From the NCBI GenBank assembly GCA_900169235.1, contig FWCC01000117.1:62001-126000 (forward strand): 64,000 nt of DNA, written 5' to 3'. The notes beneath the pieces are model-generated. The model worked only from the letters and a program-made list of their open reading frames with translations. It was not told the DNA's origin and did not search any database. This DNA comes from Zarea fungicola. Lineage: Eukaryota > Ascomycota > Sordariomycetes > Hypocreales > Cordycipitaceae. Positions 11,905 through 23,383 of this stretch are shown piece after piece (positions within the stretch are counted from its first letter, which is position 1; the number at the start of each line of letters is the position of its first letter). Both the position numbers and the translations under genes were made by a program.

Positions 11905-13348
11905 CTATTCCTCAAAGCACCGCATAACAGCCATAATGACAGAAGTGGATCCCATAATGGGATTGTGTCCTGTGCCGCGTTAGTATTGTACACATGCTGG
12001 AGATGGCTTACATACCTCCACATGGAACCAGTTCCTGTCGGACGACAATATTGCGTTCAGCCTTCCACGTCGTAACGGCAAAGTCCTCACCCTTGTGAGC
12101 CGTACGCTGCTCTTTCATGGCATTGAATTCCGCTTCGTCAATGTCACCAATAATTTCGCCCACTGCCGCGCGAAAGAGCTTGTTGTCCTCAGTGTATGGG
12201 ATGTCCGTGTCATCCTTGGCGTGAAGGAGACTGAGGCGAAGGCGTGTTTGCGTTTGGCGGACAATTTTCACCAGGCGGTCTGCTGAATGCCACTTGTCAA
12301 TGACGAAGCGGTCCAGAAGCCTGACAAACCCAGGCCAATAACTAAACGGGCCAAGCAGCGGCACGATGCCACTGATGCGATAGCCGCCAAGCATGCTCGC
12401 AAGATCGCTGAAACCAGCAACAAGGACAACGCCCGCAAACTCAACACCCTGCTCAGAGAATTTTTCTACGACACCGCTGGCAACTGCTGTTCCCAGGCTT
12501 TGTCCTAGGATAACGATGCGGTTGGAAGGAATACCTGCCACATGGAGAGCCCAATCGACCACGGTACAGCCATCCTGAATCAATCCAGCCTCACTTGGTA
12601 CGCCAGTTGAGTATCCAAAGCCGCGGTAGTCTATAGACAATACATGATATGTGCTTGTATCAGTGAGCGCATGAAAGGTCTCAGGGCGGAAGCCCTGTGC
12701 AATATGGCCGGCATTCTGTAGCAGATTAGCATGGTACTATTGAATGGCTTACAGCATCATGGTAGAGGCACCATACGCCATGAACTAGATGAAGTTAGAG
12801 AAGAGAAATTTCCTTCCATTGTTATTACTCCATTCAATGCAAACGAGACTTACATGAAATAACAAGTTTTGCTTCCGGGTCATTTTTCAGTAGCTTGAAG
12901 GCCTCAGTCCGAGTGATGTCATCTGAAAGACCGGATGGTTGTGCAATGAGGCTATCCTCATTTTGGTAATACAGTGGAACTGGTAGTATATGCCATGCAT
13001 AGATAGATTCTGAATCTGCCGTTTTCAGAGTAAATGGTGTTACTTGATTCTCTGCACCTGATGTTAACAGGAAGTGGCGGGCGGCAAGGGGTTAAGGCTA
13101 ATTACTAGCGAAGCCCCAGTATGTAGGCTCGTTCACATCATACAAGAACAGTGTATTGATTTTGTGAACATAAAGTGCACTATTGCAACGGTTATTGAGA
13201 ACAGGCTTTGCATTGCTAGTTGAAAACCGACTCACTGGCGCTGGACAAAGGGAATAGTTCCAACACCGAGGAACACTGCATAGAAAACAAATGGCGCCGC
13301 GGCTATCGACAACGTGGCGGAGAGAATGGACAATCTCGGTTGGGCCAT
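11905..13348 (-). CDS. Membrane-anchored alpha/beta hydrolase, ABHD12-like
   Basis: Six exons on the minus strand: 13348-13236, 13179-13106, 13057-12854, 12784-12777 (only 8 nt), 12715-12016 and 11969-11905, giving 387 residues. The N-terminus (SILSATLSIAAAPFVFYAVF) is a membrane anchor. Next come DVNEPTYWGFA, the conserved VTPFTLKT segment and FHGNAGHIAQGF (oxyanion hole), which is reconstituted only if the 8-nt exon is used. The nucleophile is in GQSLGT; LLHAKDDTDIPY carries the Asp; the last exon supplies GGHNPIM with the catalytic His. Without that last exon the protein would stop right after VPCGG and lose its His. The final intron has a perfect TACTAAC branch site. ABHD12-type enzymes hydrolyse lysophosphatidylserine or monoacylglycerol; the fungal substrate is not known to me. 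Confidence 0.83.
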
Positions 13349-14478
13349 GGTACGCGATATAGCACCGACGTGCGTGGTGTGCGTTCCATGTAAAGGCTAG
13401 GATGATGGCGGCAATTATTCTTGCTGGCAAAGTTGTGGATTGTACGTTGACCGACCAAGCTCAGTGATTGTGGTCGTTCAAGGGCTTACGCGCGCTGCAA
13501 CGCCTGCCTGGTCCTAAGCTGCACGGGTCAATTCACCGCTGGGTTCAGTTCCTCGAGCACGGGCACAGTATTGCACTGTAGCAACCTTGGTTCCTTGCTG
13601 CTTCAACGCCACTGAACCTAAGTCATATTATACCTAGGTACTCCATTCAGAATACCCGTACCAAGTAAAGGACTCACAGGAATCAAGAAAATTGACCACT
13701 GCGGTCCGAAAATCCGCCTCCGTCTCTGAATTTTATTCCTCTCCAATCGCAGGCTTCCTTCTGCGTCAAACTACAGTTCACATTGTGGTACGGTACTCCA
13801 GCCAGCCAGCCCAGGCACAACCACAGTGGGTGGTACAGAGTCGCGTTTCAGGGTGGGCCAGGACAGACTGTAGCCGCCAAGCTGCAGTGGATTTACTTCA
13901 GTTACTGGCTGTTTGGCGGGATTTTAGCGGCTGCACAGCACCTGCCAGAGCCACCGGGCACTGTCACGTACAGTGGGCTGTGCCGTGAACCCATAGCGTC
14001 GCCTCACTGTAATCTGCTCTCTTCACCCACCCCAAAAAGGACTTTGGTGATTGCGTGGGCCAGGCTGCGCTTTCCCTTCAGCGCCTGGCTAGCGGCGGAC
14101 CAGGCTTTGACGGGGACCAATCCGGAGCCTCCATGGCCCTGATTTGGCTGGGGCCGCCGACTCCGCCGAGCGCGTGGACCAATCATGAGTCGCACTCCGT
14201 ATAGTACCTCGCTACTGCTGGCTCGTACGCGGGACCTTCAACGGCACTGAATGCTGCACTGGTGGCTCTCGCCCTGGCGCCGCTCTTTTGTTTCCCGCAC
14301 TCTCGCTCTCGCTTCCTTGACAGGTACCAAGGCAAAACTCTTGCTCCTTTGGCTCTTCCCAGTAACCGCAGCTGCTGGTCCACGCCTGGCAACCCAGCTC
14401 GCTCTGCGTAACTGCGAGTAACATGATTTGCCCGTCTCTCGCCGCGTCATAGGCCTGCCACTGCTCTTCGTCGTCGCG
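13349..14478. other. Divergent promoter region, GC-rich part
   Basis: About 1.1 kb between the ABHD12-like gene and SWC3. A 119-codon plus-strand frame (13783-14142) lacks recognisable protein features and lies in GC-rich DNA, so I treat it as chance. The right part (14260-14470) is pyrimidine-rich upstream of SWC3. Confidence 0.35.
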
Positions 14479-16763
14479 ATGGAGAGGAAGAGAAAGCTGC
14501 CACCAAGGGCGGCGGCTCGCGCAGAGCAGCTCGCCAGGCGCCGCAACACCACAACTCGTGAGCGTACAAAGACACCATCGCCACCGACTCCTCCTCCTCC
14601 TGAGCCTGTTATCGAGAAAACACCACCACCGCCGCCGCCGCCGCCACTGCCCACCAAACTCGAGCCGGGCAAGCCTCTTCCTACCGTCGAGGTCCCGCAG
14701 CCCGACGACCTATCTCCGGAAGACTTCCAATCAATCTCGGAAAGGTTGGTACAGGCCATTGCTATGTCTATGCTTCCGAATTGATTACAGACTCAATTGC
14801 TAACATGATCGTTCCTTCCAGCGGCGTGCTGGCCGAGTCTCTGGCCCGGTCGAGACAGCGATGGATTAGCGAAGGGTTGTTTGAAAGATACTGGACCAAG
14901 CCGCACAAGCGAAAAGGTGTACTCATTGAAGACCCTAAAAATCCACCTAAAGACTCCATGACCAAAATCGGCAATGTCACAATTACTATAGAACCTCATA
15001 TCGTCGAGGCGACCATGTATGTTGTCAAGGGTCCGAAGCAAAAGCCAGCTCCTCAAGACAAGCTGCCCCAGAAGCCGCAGTACCAGCAGCTGCAACAACC
15101 TGCTCGCCCTATAATCCAATACGGCCCTGCCAATGGCGCCATGCCACCACCGGCACAGCTGCACAACGCGCCTGGCCCAATGAATAAACCGACAACGTCT
15201 TCTCCTTCGCCCAACCCTCAGCACACGCAGCCCCATGCACAACCACCCGCGGCAGGGGCTGTGAACCAACATACAACTGCCTCACCTGCAGCACGGAGTG
15301 CCACGCCGAATGCAGCTGGTGTGCAGCGCAAACCGACTCCTGGAAGCTCTACAGCTGGGACCGCCGCAACCCCGGCTGCTCATCCTGCACAGAGTCCAAT
15401 GACCGGGGCGGCATTAGCTCCGACGCCGACACCGCCCCCCAGCACCCCTACCACAATGCAACCGCGACCAGTACCGGGTCCTTCTACTGGGCCGCCACCA
15501 CAAGGCGTTCCTCAGCGAGCCTCAGCGACCCCAGGCGCGAGCCCTGCACCTGCAGGGGCAAAGCCTGCGACGACAGACCCTGTGATTGCATTACTCGCCC
15601 AGAAAGCTTCTGCTGACCCAGAACTTCGGGATCTTATGCAGCGTGTTGCTGTTGGCAAAGCCAAGACAGGCGAGCTGGCTGATTTTCAAAAGATCATTGA
15701 TCAGCTGAATGCAGAATATAAAAACAAGGGCGGCCAGCAGGGTCCCTCAGCGGACAGGCTGTTGGTTGATGGACGAACTGTCAAGTATTTCGCAGATGAG
15801 GTTAGTACGATTCTTGACATTGTGTTGGCGTCAAACCCCCACCAAAAGTCAAGCGAACTGCGACCTCCACCTGGAAGTGACCCTCTCGTTGTCCTCCTTG
15901 TCAAAAAAGCCCTCGAAGATACGCGAACAAGAGACGTGATTCGAAGCATTGCCGCGAGCCGTCCCGGATACACAGACGCAACAGACTTGAAAACTACCTT
16001 GGACCGTCTCAACAGAGATGCCAAAGCAGCTCAGGCATTTAACGGACAAACTGCCGGAAGACAGCTTACTCCTAACGGTGTCACCAACAATGGCATGAGG
16101 ATGCAGCAAGCTCACGTCACAAATCATACCAATAATCAACCCGTGCGCTCCAAAGCACCAAGTGCTCCTTCAAGACCAGATATTGCCGCCGTGGTGTTTG
16201 ACTTCGGAGCCGGCGACAGATTTCTATTTCCCAAGTTCAGCATTTTGGAGTATTTGCCAACTACATCTGGCCAGCAAGTGGTGGCTTCATTTCTCATTGT
16301 CCGCAAGGGGAGCAATTCGGAATATGGCGGCGACCCAGAGCTAGACTACTATCAACCCGCTACCATCCGCCTTCAGACGAATGCAGGACGGCACCTTGAA
16401 AACCTCGCGAGGGTAGTTGCGCCGCAAGATGAAGTTCGACGATACATGGACGATGTAATGGATAACATGACTCGCGCCGAATATGTACTTCTAGCCATGC
16501 AGCTTCCACGCAACGCCGAGGATCCCGATGAAGATGTTGATATGACAGAGGCCGCCAAGGATAGCAGTCCAGGTGGAGGTGCGGAGCAGCTCAAGACAGA
16601 AATTTTGAAGCCCGGTGTACTGTGGACAGTGAGTGCCGGAACTAATGGGTCATCGGAGACAGCCTCGCGCCAAATACCGCGCATCGATGCAGAGGAGGAG
16701 TCACAAAAAAAATACCAACGACTCATTCGATCAATTGAGGAAAAGGAGTATGAATATGTGTGA
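14479..16763 (+). CDS. SWC3: SWR1-complex subunit Swc3
   Basis: Exons 14479-14744 and 14822-16763 give 735 residues. The Swc3 domain spans the junction: DDLSPEDFQSISE then SGVLAESLARSRQRW, LFERYWTKPHKRKGV and the strand segment up to IVEATMYVVKG (about residues 70-160). Swc3 belongs to the SWR1 remodeller that exchanges H2A for H2A.Z; it is nuclear. The N-terminus is basic (MERKRK), then poly-proline. Residues about 165-340 are Pro/Ala/Thr-rich and probably disordered. Two related modules of about 50 residues follow (15579-15726 and 15880-16029), each starting DP(V/L) and ending LNAEYK or LNRDAK. A C-terminal FPKFSILEYLP block is also conserved in appearance. The acceptor at 14821 was chosen because it restores the domain. 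Confidence 0.88.
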
Positions 16764-17333
16764 TTGCAAACAGGTGATGGAGTAGATTAGCGGCGTCCCA
16801 CCGCGAGGAGGCGGTGCTCTTGAACATTTTAAGCTTTGGGTGGGTTACTGGTCATGATTGGCGTTTGGTTTGTGAGGTTTTGTATGAGATATATGACAAA
16901 ATGTATATAGTCAAGACAATTTAGTAGCAAGACTTATCCATTATTATCTAGCAAGCAGGCATCTGGAAGCAACATGATTGTCCTCTTGATAAGTAATCAC
17001 ATGATGAGTGGACGCCGAATTGAACGGCTTAACTTATATTTTCATCCATAAAATCTAGATAGGCAATAAAATGAGATTTTGTTGCAAGTTTGAGATTCCA
17101 GGCTTTTGGCGCTGCTTTCGCCACGTACCTTGATGCCTGTAAATGCTAAGCCCCACCAGTGACGTTCCAGCAACTCACCCTAGCTTCAGGCATGTTCATG
17201 GTTGCCTGCTACAACACGCGGTGTTGGCGTTATCAGAATTAAGAACACCTTTCAAATTGGTCTTTTTTTATCACTTGGAGATCTCACGCACAAATTAAGA
17301 GGGGAAATTGTCTACATATTGCCGCCTATCAAG
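16764..17333. other. Intergenic between SWC3 and RTC5
   Basis: 570 bases, AT-rich 3' flank of SWC3 and promoter of RTC5. Nothing else recognised. Confidence 0.4.
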
Positions 17334-19227
17334 ATGGGACAGGTAATGTCGGACGAGGAGACCACGCAGCGGCCAAAGGAAGAGCTGCTACAAGAGCTGG
17401 TGAGCAACGCATGATTCCGGATATCCCTAGCTCTGCACAACTATCCCAAGCAGCTAACCAAATGGTAAACAGGCAGTGCGATTCAAAGAAAAGTGTTTCA
17501 CATCCCTCGAGTTCTTCTCACTCAAGGATGTCTTCAAGACGCTGGCTGACCACCAGGGCGACATCTCGTATTTGAAGGAGGACACGATTGCGCGCTACCT
17601 GGAGCTACCTGACATACTTGGCGCTTCGCCAGTACTGTTCCAGATGGTGTCGTACATTGGCGCATTTCCGTTTTTGACCGAAGCCCCTGTCATTCTAGAG
17701 TTGCCCCATTTAATCATGGTCGTGGTCATCATGACGGAACGCTACAAACGAGTTTTGGCGAATGGAACCAAGGACCGCACAAAGCTACTGTTCAAGAGCA
17801 TGGCGGTCTATGATCGCAAAGCTTCAGTAACGAGCCCTACTTTACCGACGGCCAAAGTGGACGTTGCCGATAGTGGTGAAGAAAGAAGCAAGTCATTGGG
17901 ATTCGAAATTGATCAGCCAGGACAAGACCAAGATGACGAGTATGCAGACGACGATCTCGTCCTTACCGCCTTTGAACTACTAGATATTGGAGACGCGGTC
18001 AAGCAAGGCAATGTGCCAGAGGTTAACGGCGCAATTATACCGACGGATAACTTCCGCAAGCTCATTATGCTGCTGTTGCTGGTTGCGCCACTGGGCGAGC
18101 AAGACAGCCTTGCACAATATTCCGACAGGGTCACAGATATCGAGCTGGAGCATCTCCGGGCTTCTGCAGAAAGTATTCTCTCTGCATTTGTCGATGCCGA
18201 GACGTCTCCCGGCGTACGATATAGAGACTTTAAGCGACTCATTCCGGTCATTGCACCAAATCTATTTAGCGGGCTCAACAACCTTTTTGGCCATTTTCTC
18301 TTCTCGAAAAATTTAGACTTTACAAAACACAAAGGCGATGAAGCCAAGCTCAAGGATCAGCCCGCAAAGCTAGCTCAGCCTCTAATATTAAACAACGGCG
18401 AGATTTTGAACGGTCACCTCTTGGCCCAGATATCAACTTTTCTCCCAGCGTCAGACCTCTTTCACCGGGTAAGGTTACTATACTCTGGAAACGATTCCGG
18501 GTTCTCAATAGGAAGCTTTGAGTCAAAGGTGTTCAACTGGACGGCACCTACTCTCTTATTAGTGAGCGGAAGCCAACTGGATGATAAGCCAAACGGGGGC
18601 CAGGAAACGAGCTTTGCCGAGTCGCTGCCACCAAAGCGATTTCCGCATGGCAGCAAAGGCGAGCGCGTCACCTTTGGCGTATATGTCCGGCAACCGTGGA
18701 AGCATACCCACAAAGACTGCTTCGGCGACTCGGAGACGGTGCTATTCCAGCTAGAGCCCGTACATGACGTCTTTGCCGCGTCCACCATCAACACCGACTA
18801 CGTCACATTCACCAAGGCGCCGGCCAACCAGCCCTGTATGGCGTTTGGATGCCCACACCCCAAACCAACAAAGTCAGGACGCACCAATGGCGTCTTTTCA
18901 TTAGGTGCGGTGTCGCTGCTGCTCGACGACTCGTTTGAGTTTGGCGTCTTCAATCATGACTACACGGCGCGCGGCGGCGCGTTCCGCACGAGCGCGGTAC
19001 GCAGGTCCAATTTTCAAGACCGCTTTCAAATCGAACGTCTCGAAGTATGGGGCTGTGGCGGTGACAAGGAGGCGGCCGCGCAAGCTGAGCGCTGGGCGTG
19101 GGAAGAGCGCGAGGCCGAGGCGCGTCGCAAGATTAATCTGGGCACAGGGAGTCAGGATCAAGATCGAGCGTTGTTGGAAATGGCGGGTCTCATTGGGGGC
19201 AATAGAAGCGGCGGCTCAATGGGATAG
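17334..19227 (+). CDS. RTC5: TLDc-domain protein Rtc5 (restriction of telomere capping 5)
   Basis: Exon 1 is 17334-17399 and exon 2 is 17473-19227; 606 residues. It starts MGQVMSDEE, a good N-myristoylation context (Gly2, small residue at 6). The N-terminal half has the Rtc5-type FTSLEFFSLKDVFKTLAD and YLELPDILGASPVLFQMVSYIG segments. The TLDc domain covers about residues 365-570, beginning near FHRVRLLYSGNDSGFSIGSFESKV and including FGVYVRQPWK and a C-terminal FQIERLEVWGCGG, the usual TLDc ending. TLDc proteins bind the V-ATPase or act in oxidative stress; yeast Rtc5 has been linked to V-ATPase disassembly. The C-terminal tail is charged (EERE and EAEARRK), probably helical. Confidence 0.9.
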
Positions 19228-19472
19228 CGGCAATGTGCGAGGGACAATATAACACATAATCAACACAGACGGGCGGCAAAATTGTTGGTCATGCTTTGCG
19301 ACCTTTTTTTTTTTTTCGTTTTAAAGTGTTTCAAATTTTGTAATACATTCTACCACTTTCCAGGAGTAGGGAGGGATGAGTATCGAACTATTTCATATCG
19401 TACAAATCAAAGGCAAATTCTTCCCAACAATGCTATATATACAGACCATGCCCTTTTCGACGCAGGTGCTTT

Positions 19473-20322
19473 TTACTTCTTAGATTCGCCATCATCCTTC
19501 TTCTTGGAGCCAAATACTTCTCCCAGAGCACCTAATGAGCTCCGCGGGTTCTCTTTCCGCTTCTCAGTTCCTGCATCCGCCGGTTTCGCCTCAGCTGCCG
19601 CGATGGCAACGGCGGCGGCTGCTGCGGCTGCCTGCTCCTCGGCAGCCTTTGTCTCAGCGGGCCCCCATAGTCCCATGCGGCCCAAGATGCCGCCTGTGCC
19701 AGCCTTGGTCTCCTTGTCGGCGTCCTGCCCTGCAGCTGCAGCCGGTGATGAGCCTGCGAGTGCCTGCTTCTCGAGCATAGTGCGCATGGCCTTGTCCTCG
19801 GCATCACGAACCTCGAGCTCGCGAATCCACTTTTGGCGCTTTTCCTCGGCATCTGTCTCTTCTTTGATTTTGCGCAGCTCCTTGCTCTTCTCGCGATCCT
19901 GATTATAGTACATGCTGCCGGCGACCATGGCGAGGACGGTGAAGCCCTGCGCGGCGACACGGGCCCGGAACATTTTGTTGGCCTGCTTCGAATCGCCTCG
20001 GCGGATGGCACGGTATGCGCTGATGAAGGCGAATACAGTCAGGCCAATACCTATGAGATGGCCAGTTGTCAGCAGGGGTACCTTCAAGGGTTGGTTTGCT
20101 TCGGTAAAGATGAGGATAAGCGGAAATTAATACCTAGAGGCACGAGAGGCTCTTCCTTGAGCTTGCGGAAAGCCTTGGTCAGCGCCTTCTCGTTAAGGCG
20201 TTCGCTATTCACCGTCGTGTGAGCAGAGGATGCTTCGGCAGCTGCATCAATCATGAAACATACTGGTCAGGGTCAAAGGACGAGGGCATCTGCCCTGTAC
20301 CTGGCAGTGGTGGTTGCGACAT
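19473..20322 (-). CDS. RCF1: Respiratory supercomplex factor Rcf1 (HIG1 domain)
   Basis: Three exons on the minus strand: 20322-20264, 20204-20134 and 20050-19473, 235 residues. Splicing yields PSSFDPDQHERLNEKALTK, then FRKLKEEPLVPLG joined to IGLTVFAFISAYRA, which is the HIG1 domain with two membrane helices (about residues 42-105, the second being FTVLAMVAGSMYY). Rcf1 sits in the inner mitochondrial membrane and assembles or stabilises cytochrome c oxidase in supercomplexes. A coiled coil (about 108-160, RKIKEETDAEEKRQKW) and an Ala-rich tail follow. If the introns were read through, translation would start at an internal ATG and lose part of the first helix. An alternative first splice giving a shorter N-terminus is possible, but would drop the PSSFD motif common to the family. 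Confidence 0.9.
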
Positions 20323-20764
20323 TATGGACGATGCGATGGACACTGTTGGCATATATTGTTCGAGGGAAGTAGAGACCTGCATGAAGGCCTGTTAAAGTGA
20401 TTTTGTTCGGGAAATCGCAGCTAATAATAGTGGTTCGGGCGATTTTGGCGTGTCGCAAGACCCACTGGAACTATTACAAGCTTCCCGCCGCAACCTGCCG
20501 CAATAACTAGTTAACTAGTCAAAGCTTCCTTCTGCTTCTCTAGCATCACTTCTTCCACTGGTAACGCCTCCAAAAAATCGCGACGCGTTTATACTTCGCC
20601 AGAGTAGCCCTAAAACGAGGCGTCCACGGTACACAGCATCTACTCAGCAGAGTTTAATCAAAATTCACCCCTACTTTATCGCCACCATACCGACACACTG
20701 CCAGGGGCAGATAGCTCAGCGACATCAGCTAGCGAGCCGAGAGTAACATGACGCAAAGGTAGCA
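20323..20764. promoter_or_regulatory. Shared divergent promoter RCF1 / ZZ-EF-hand gene
   Basis: 442 bases between two divergently transcribed start codons. Contains a 14-bp perfect palindrome ACTAGTTAACTAGT at 20506-20519. No TATA box obvious. Confidence 0.45.
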
Positions 20765-23383
20765 ATGTGGTTTTCGACACCTTATGTCGAGAGCCTAACA
20801 AGGCCGCGGGTGGCTGTCGTCGTGATTTCGGCAGTGGCAGCCATCTCGGCAGGCTATTACGCATATCGCAGCCGCAACGGGCCCCATTTTGTCCTCCAAC
20901 TGCCTGATGGCTCGCTACGCAGAAGCAATGCGGTGCGCCGAACTAGACGATCAGCAACCATATCCAGCTCCTCCTCAGACGTCCCAGGTGACGAAAATGC
21001 AGAGAATACCGAGGCGCCACCACCCCAAGCCACGGTCGATGACCAGGCCGGCGCGGACGAAAACAACGAGGACGAGTGGTGGAACGACCCAAACCAATTG
21101 CCCACTCAGAGAGCCGGTCACAACATAGTGAGCTTGCTGTTTCGCGTTTCTGAGGACAATGCTCGCCGAAATGGATGCGTCCATAGAGGATGCCAATGTA
21201 ATGCATGCGGCATGGTCCCTATTCGTGGCATTCGCTATCGCTGTGCAAACTGCGCCGATTTTGATCTGTGCGAGACTTGCGAATCCCAAGGTGCACATAT
21301 CAAGACACACATCTTCTACAAAATTCGAATCCCCGTCCCTCCCTTTGGACACCGGCAGATGCAGCCAGTATGGTACACTGGTGACCCGGAATCCTGCCGC
21401 CGTGCTGTGCCTAGAGGTATCATGGCAAGGCTATCCAGGGAGACAGGCTTTGAGAGACCAGAGCTGGAAGCGTTTTGGGAGCAATGGACATTCATGGCCA
21501 ATACAGAATGGAGAGATGACCCTGACCAATTCTGCATCGCCATGGATCGCAAGACGTTTGAGCGCTGCCTCGTGCCAACAGGTGCCTCGGCGTATGCGGA
21601 ACCCAACTTAATCCATGATCGCATGTTTGCGTTTTATGACTCCAACAACGATGACCTTATTGGCTTTTCTGAGTTCTTGCACGGGCTCTCATACCGACGA
21701 CGAAAAGACAAACTACAGACCGTCTTTGACGGGTATGATATTGACGGCGACGGATATGTCAGCCGCCAAGATTTTCTGCGCATGTTTAAAGCCTATTATG
21801 TTTTATATAAACAAATGCATAGAGATATACTAGATGGTCTCGAGGATCAGCTACTGGCAAGCACAGAAGCACACCAGCTAGTCAATGGCCGACAACCCCT
21901 CAGCAGTCTCTTTGGTCGCGAAGAGAGAGTCCCACAGGCCGATTCAAATATGCGATTCGAGGGCAAAACGTACAATCCGGACGGCCACGTTGATATTGAA
22001 GATGGCAAACGATCCGCCTTTGTCGCGAGCGAGACAGATACCGCCACACGGAGAGATATCCTGACGAGCCTCTTTGCCTGTGAGACCGACAGGCGAGCAA
22101 AACGCCGGTTGGTGATTGGCCACGATGGTGATGGCAACTGGAGAACAGCTCGTCGGGTCAGTGGTGCAGATACTGATAGCAGTTACTGGCTTACTTTACT
22201 CGACCCGCCTAACAATCTGGAACAGCTTTCCGATGTTTTGCTCGGCAACAGTAACGGTGCCGATGATGAAGCCACGCAACGGGACTCACCAGATGAGGAC
22301 GAGGGCAACGGCGACGATGGCCAGCGACTTGGATCCAGCGCCTCTGAGACGAGAGCACCCACCGAGAGTGAAGCACGCGCCAGTGCAATTGAGCGTAACC
22401 GAAGACAGGTCCCTAAACTGGAAAAAAAGAAGCGTGACATGGCCCGGCGTAAGATCCATGACAGATGGAGGCGGCGACAATTTTATCTTGATGAAGAGGA
22501 AGGTGGGCTTGCGCCGGACGACTGGAGTGACGGCGAAGATATTCTGGTCAAGGCGGAGCAGGCAGAGAGGCGGGAAAAGAGACGCCGAGAACGAAGGCTA
22601 AATGGTACATCTATGCTTGCCTCTTCTGAGTCAGATTCGGACGATTTTCCATTCCAACCAAGGCGTGATAAGCCGTCATATAGACATGGATCTGCAGAAC
22701 AAGATGCCGGCAAGGAGATATTGTATCAAGTGACGCAGCAGGCATTCAACGAACTGCTGGACGTTATTTTTAAACCGGCTGAGGACCTTGCTGTGAAGGC
22801 CGCAGAGACTAGGATTGAACGCGGAGTTTATGCGGACCTTCTTAGCCAAGGCTTCCTGTATGAAGACGACTCGGAGGAAGAGAGAGAAGCGGGCAAAGGT
22901 CAAGTGGACGCTGTTAAGCCCGTTGGAACAGAAAAGCCTCTGGAATCTAAGACCCTAGATGAGTTGCTGCATGATTCCGGCTACACGGTAGAGTCCTCCG
23001 AGCCGCGCAACGCAATGGAACTGGAAAATGGAACTGGAGGTGCAGAAATGCCACAGCCCGAAAAGCAGGTTGAAAGCGAGCCTGCAACGACAGAGGAACC
23101 GGCGGAGTACCGGGATCCTACACTTCCGCAGCATCGCCCTAATAGTTTGGAAGAGGTTCATATTACAACATCGTCAGAAGTAAAGGAGATTCAGCCCCCT
23201 GCTCCATCTAACAGAACACTGCGAGAGTGGAAACGACTGAACCTTGCTGAGATCCAAGCCGAAGCGAGAGGGGGGTGGGGCAGGCTCAATTTTGAGGAGT
23301 TTGAGGAAATCTACAAGGCACAGGAGAATCAAGGCAACAGGCTGGACTATTTGGGCAGCTGGATTGACTTTTGCATTCCTTAG
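20765..23383 (+). CDS. Membrane-anchored ZZ zinc-finger and EF-hand protein
   Basis: Single exon, 872 residues. Residues about 16-34 (VAVVVISAVAAISAGYYAY) form one membrane segment. A ZZ-type zinc finger lies at about 137-182 (CVHRGCQCNACG, then CANCADFDLCETC and closing H-x3-H). A helical region follows, then two EF-hands with canonical loops at about 292 (DSNNDDLIGFSEF) and 325 (DIDGDGYVSRQDF). The second half is acidic and basic low-complexity with helices rich in RRE/KRR, and the C-terminus ends EFEEIYKAQENQGNRLDYLGSW with IDFCIP. It probably couples calcium to a protein-protein interaction at an organelle membrane; that is inference and I know no characterised orthologue. After the TAG the same frame stays open to 23635 (see findings). 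Confidence 0.8.
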   Translation: MWFSTPYVESLTRPRVAVVVISAVAAISAGYYAYRSRNGPHFVLQLPDGSLRRSNAVRRTRRSATISSSSSDVPGDENAENTEAPPPQATVDDQAGADENNEDEWWNDPNQLPTQRAGHNIVSLLFRVSEDNARRNGCVHRGCQCNACGMVPIRGIRYRCANCADFDLCETCESQGAHIKTHIFYKIRIPVPPFGHRQMQPVWYTGDPESCRRAVPRGIMARLSRETGFERPELEAFWEQWTFMANTEWRDDPDQFCIAMDRKTFERCLVPTGASAYAEPNLIHDRMFAFYDSNNDDLIGFSEFLHGLSYRRRKDKLQTVFDGYDIDGDGYVSRQDFLRMFKAYYVLYKQMHRDILDGLEDQLLASTEAHQLVNGRQPLSSLFGREERVPQADSNMRFEGKTYNPDGHVDIEDGKRSAFVASETDTATRRDILTSLFACETDRRAKRRLVIGHDGDGNWRTARRVSGADTDSSYWLTLLDPPNNLEQLSDVLLGNSNGADDEATQRDSPDEDEGNGDDGQRLGSSASETRAPTESEARASAIERNRRQVPKLEKKKRDMARRKIHDRWRRRQFYLDEEEGGLAPDDWSDGEDILVKAEQAERREKRRRERRLNGTSMLASSESDSDDFPFQPRRDKPSYRHGSAEQDAGKEILYQVTQQAFNELLDVIFKPAEDLAVKAAETRIERGVYADLLSQGFLYEDDSEEEREAGKGQVDAVKPVGTEKPLESKTLDELLHDSGYTVESSEPRNAMELENGTGGAEMPQPEKQVESEPATTEEPAEYRDPTLPQHRPNSLEEVHITTSSEVKEIQPPAPSNRTLREWKRLNLAEIQAEARGGWGRLNFEEFEEIYKAQENQGNRLDYLGSWIDFCIP

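Noticed and set aside
13783..14142. 119-codon plus-strand frame
   Set aside because: No recognisable domain; GC-rich promoter DNA between divergent genes.
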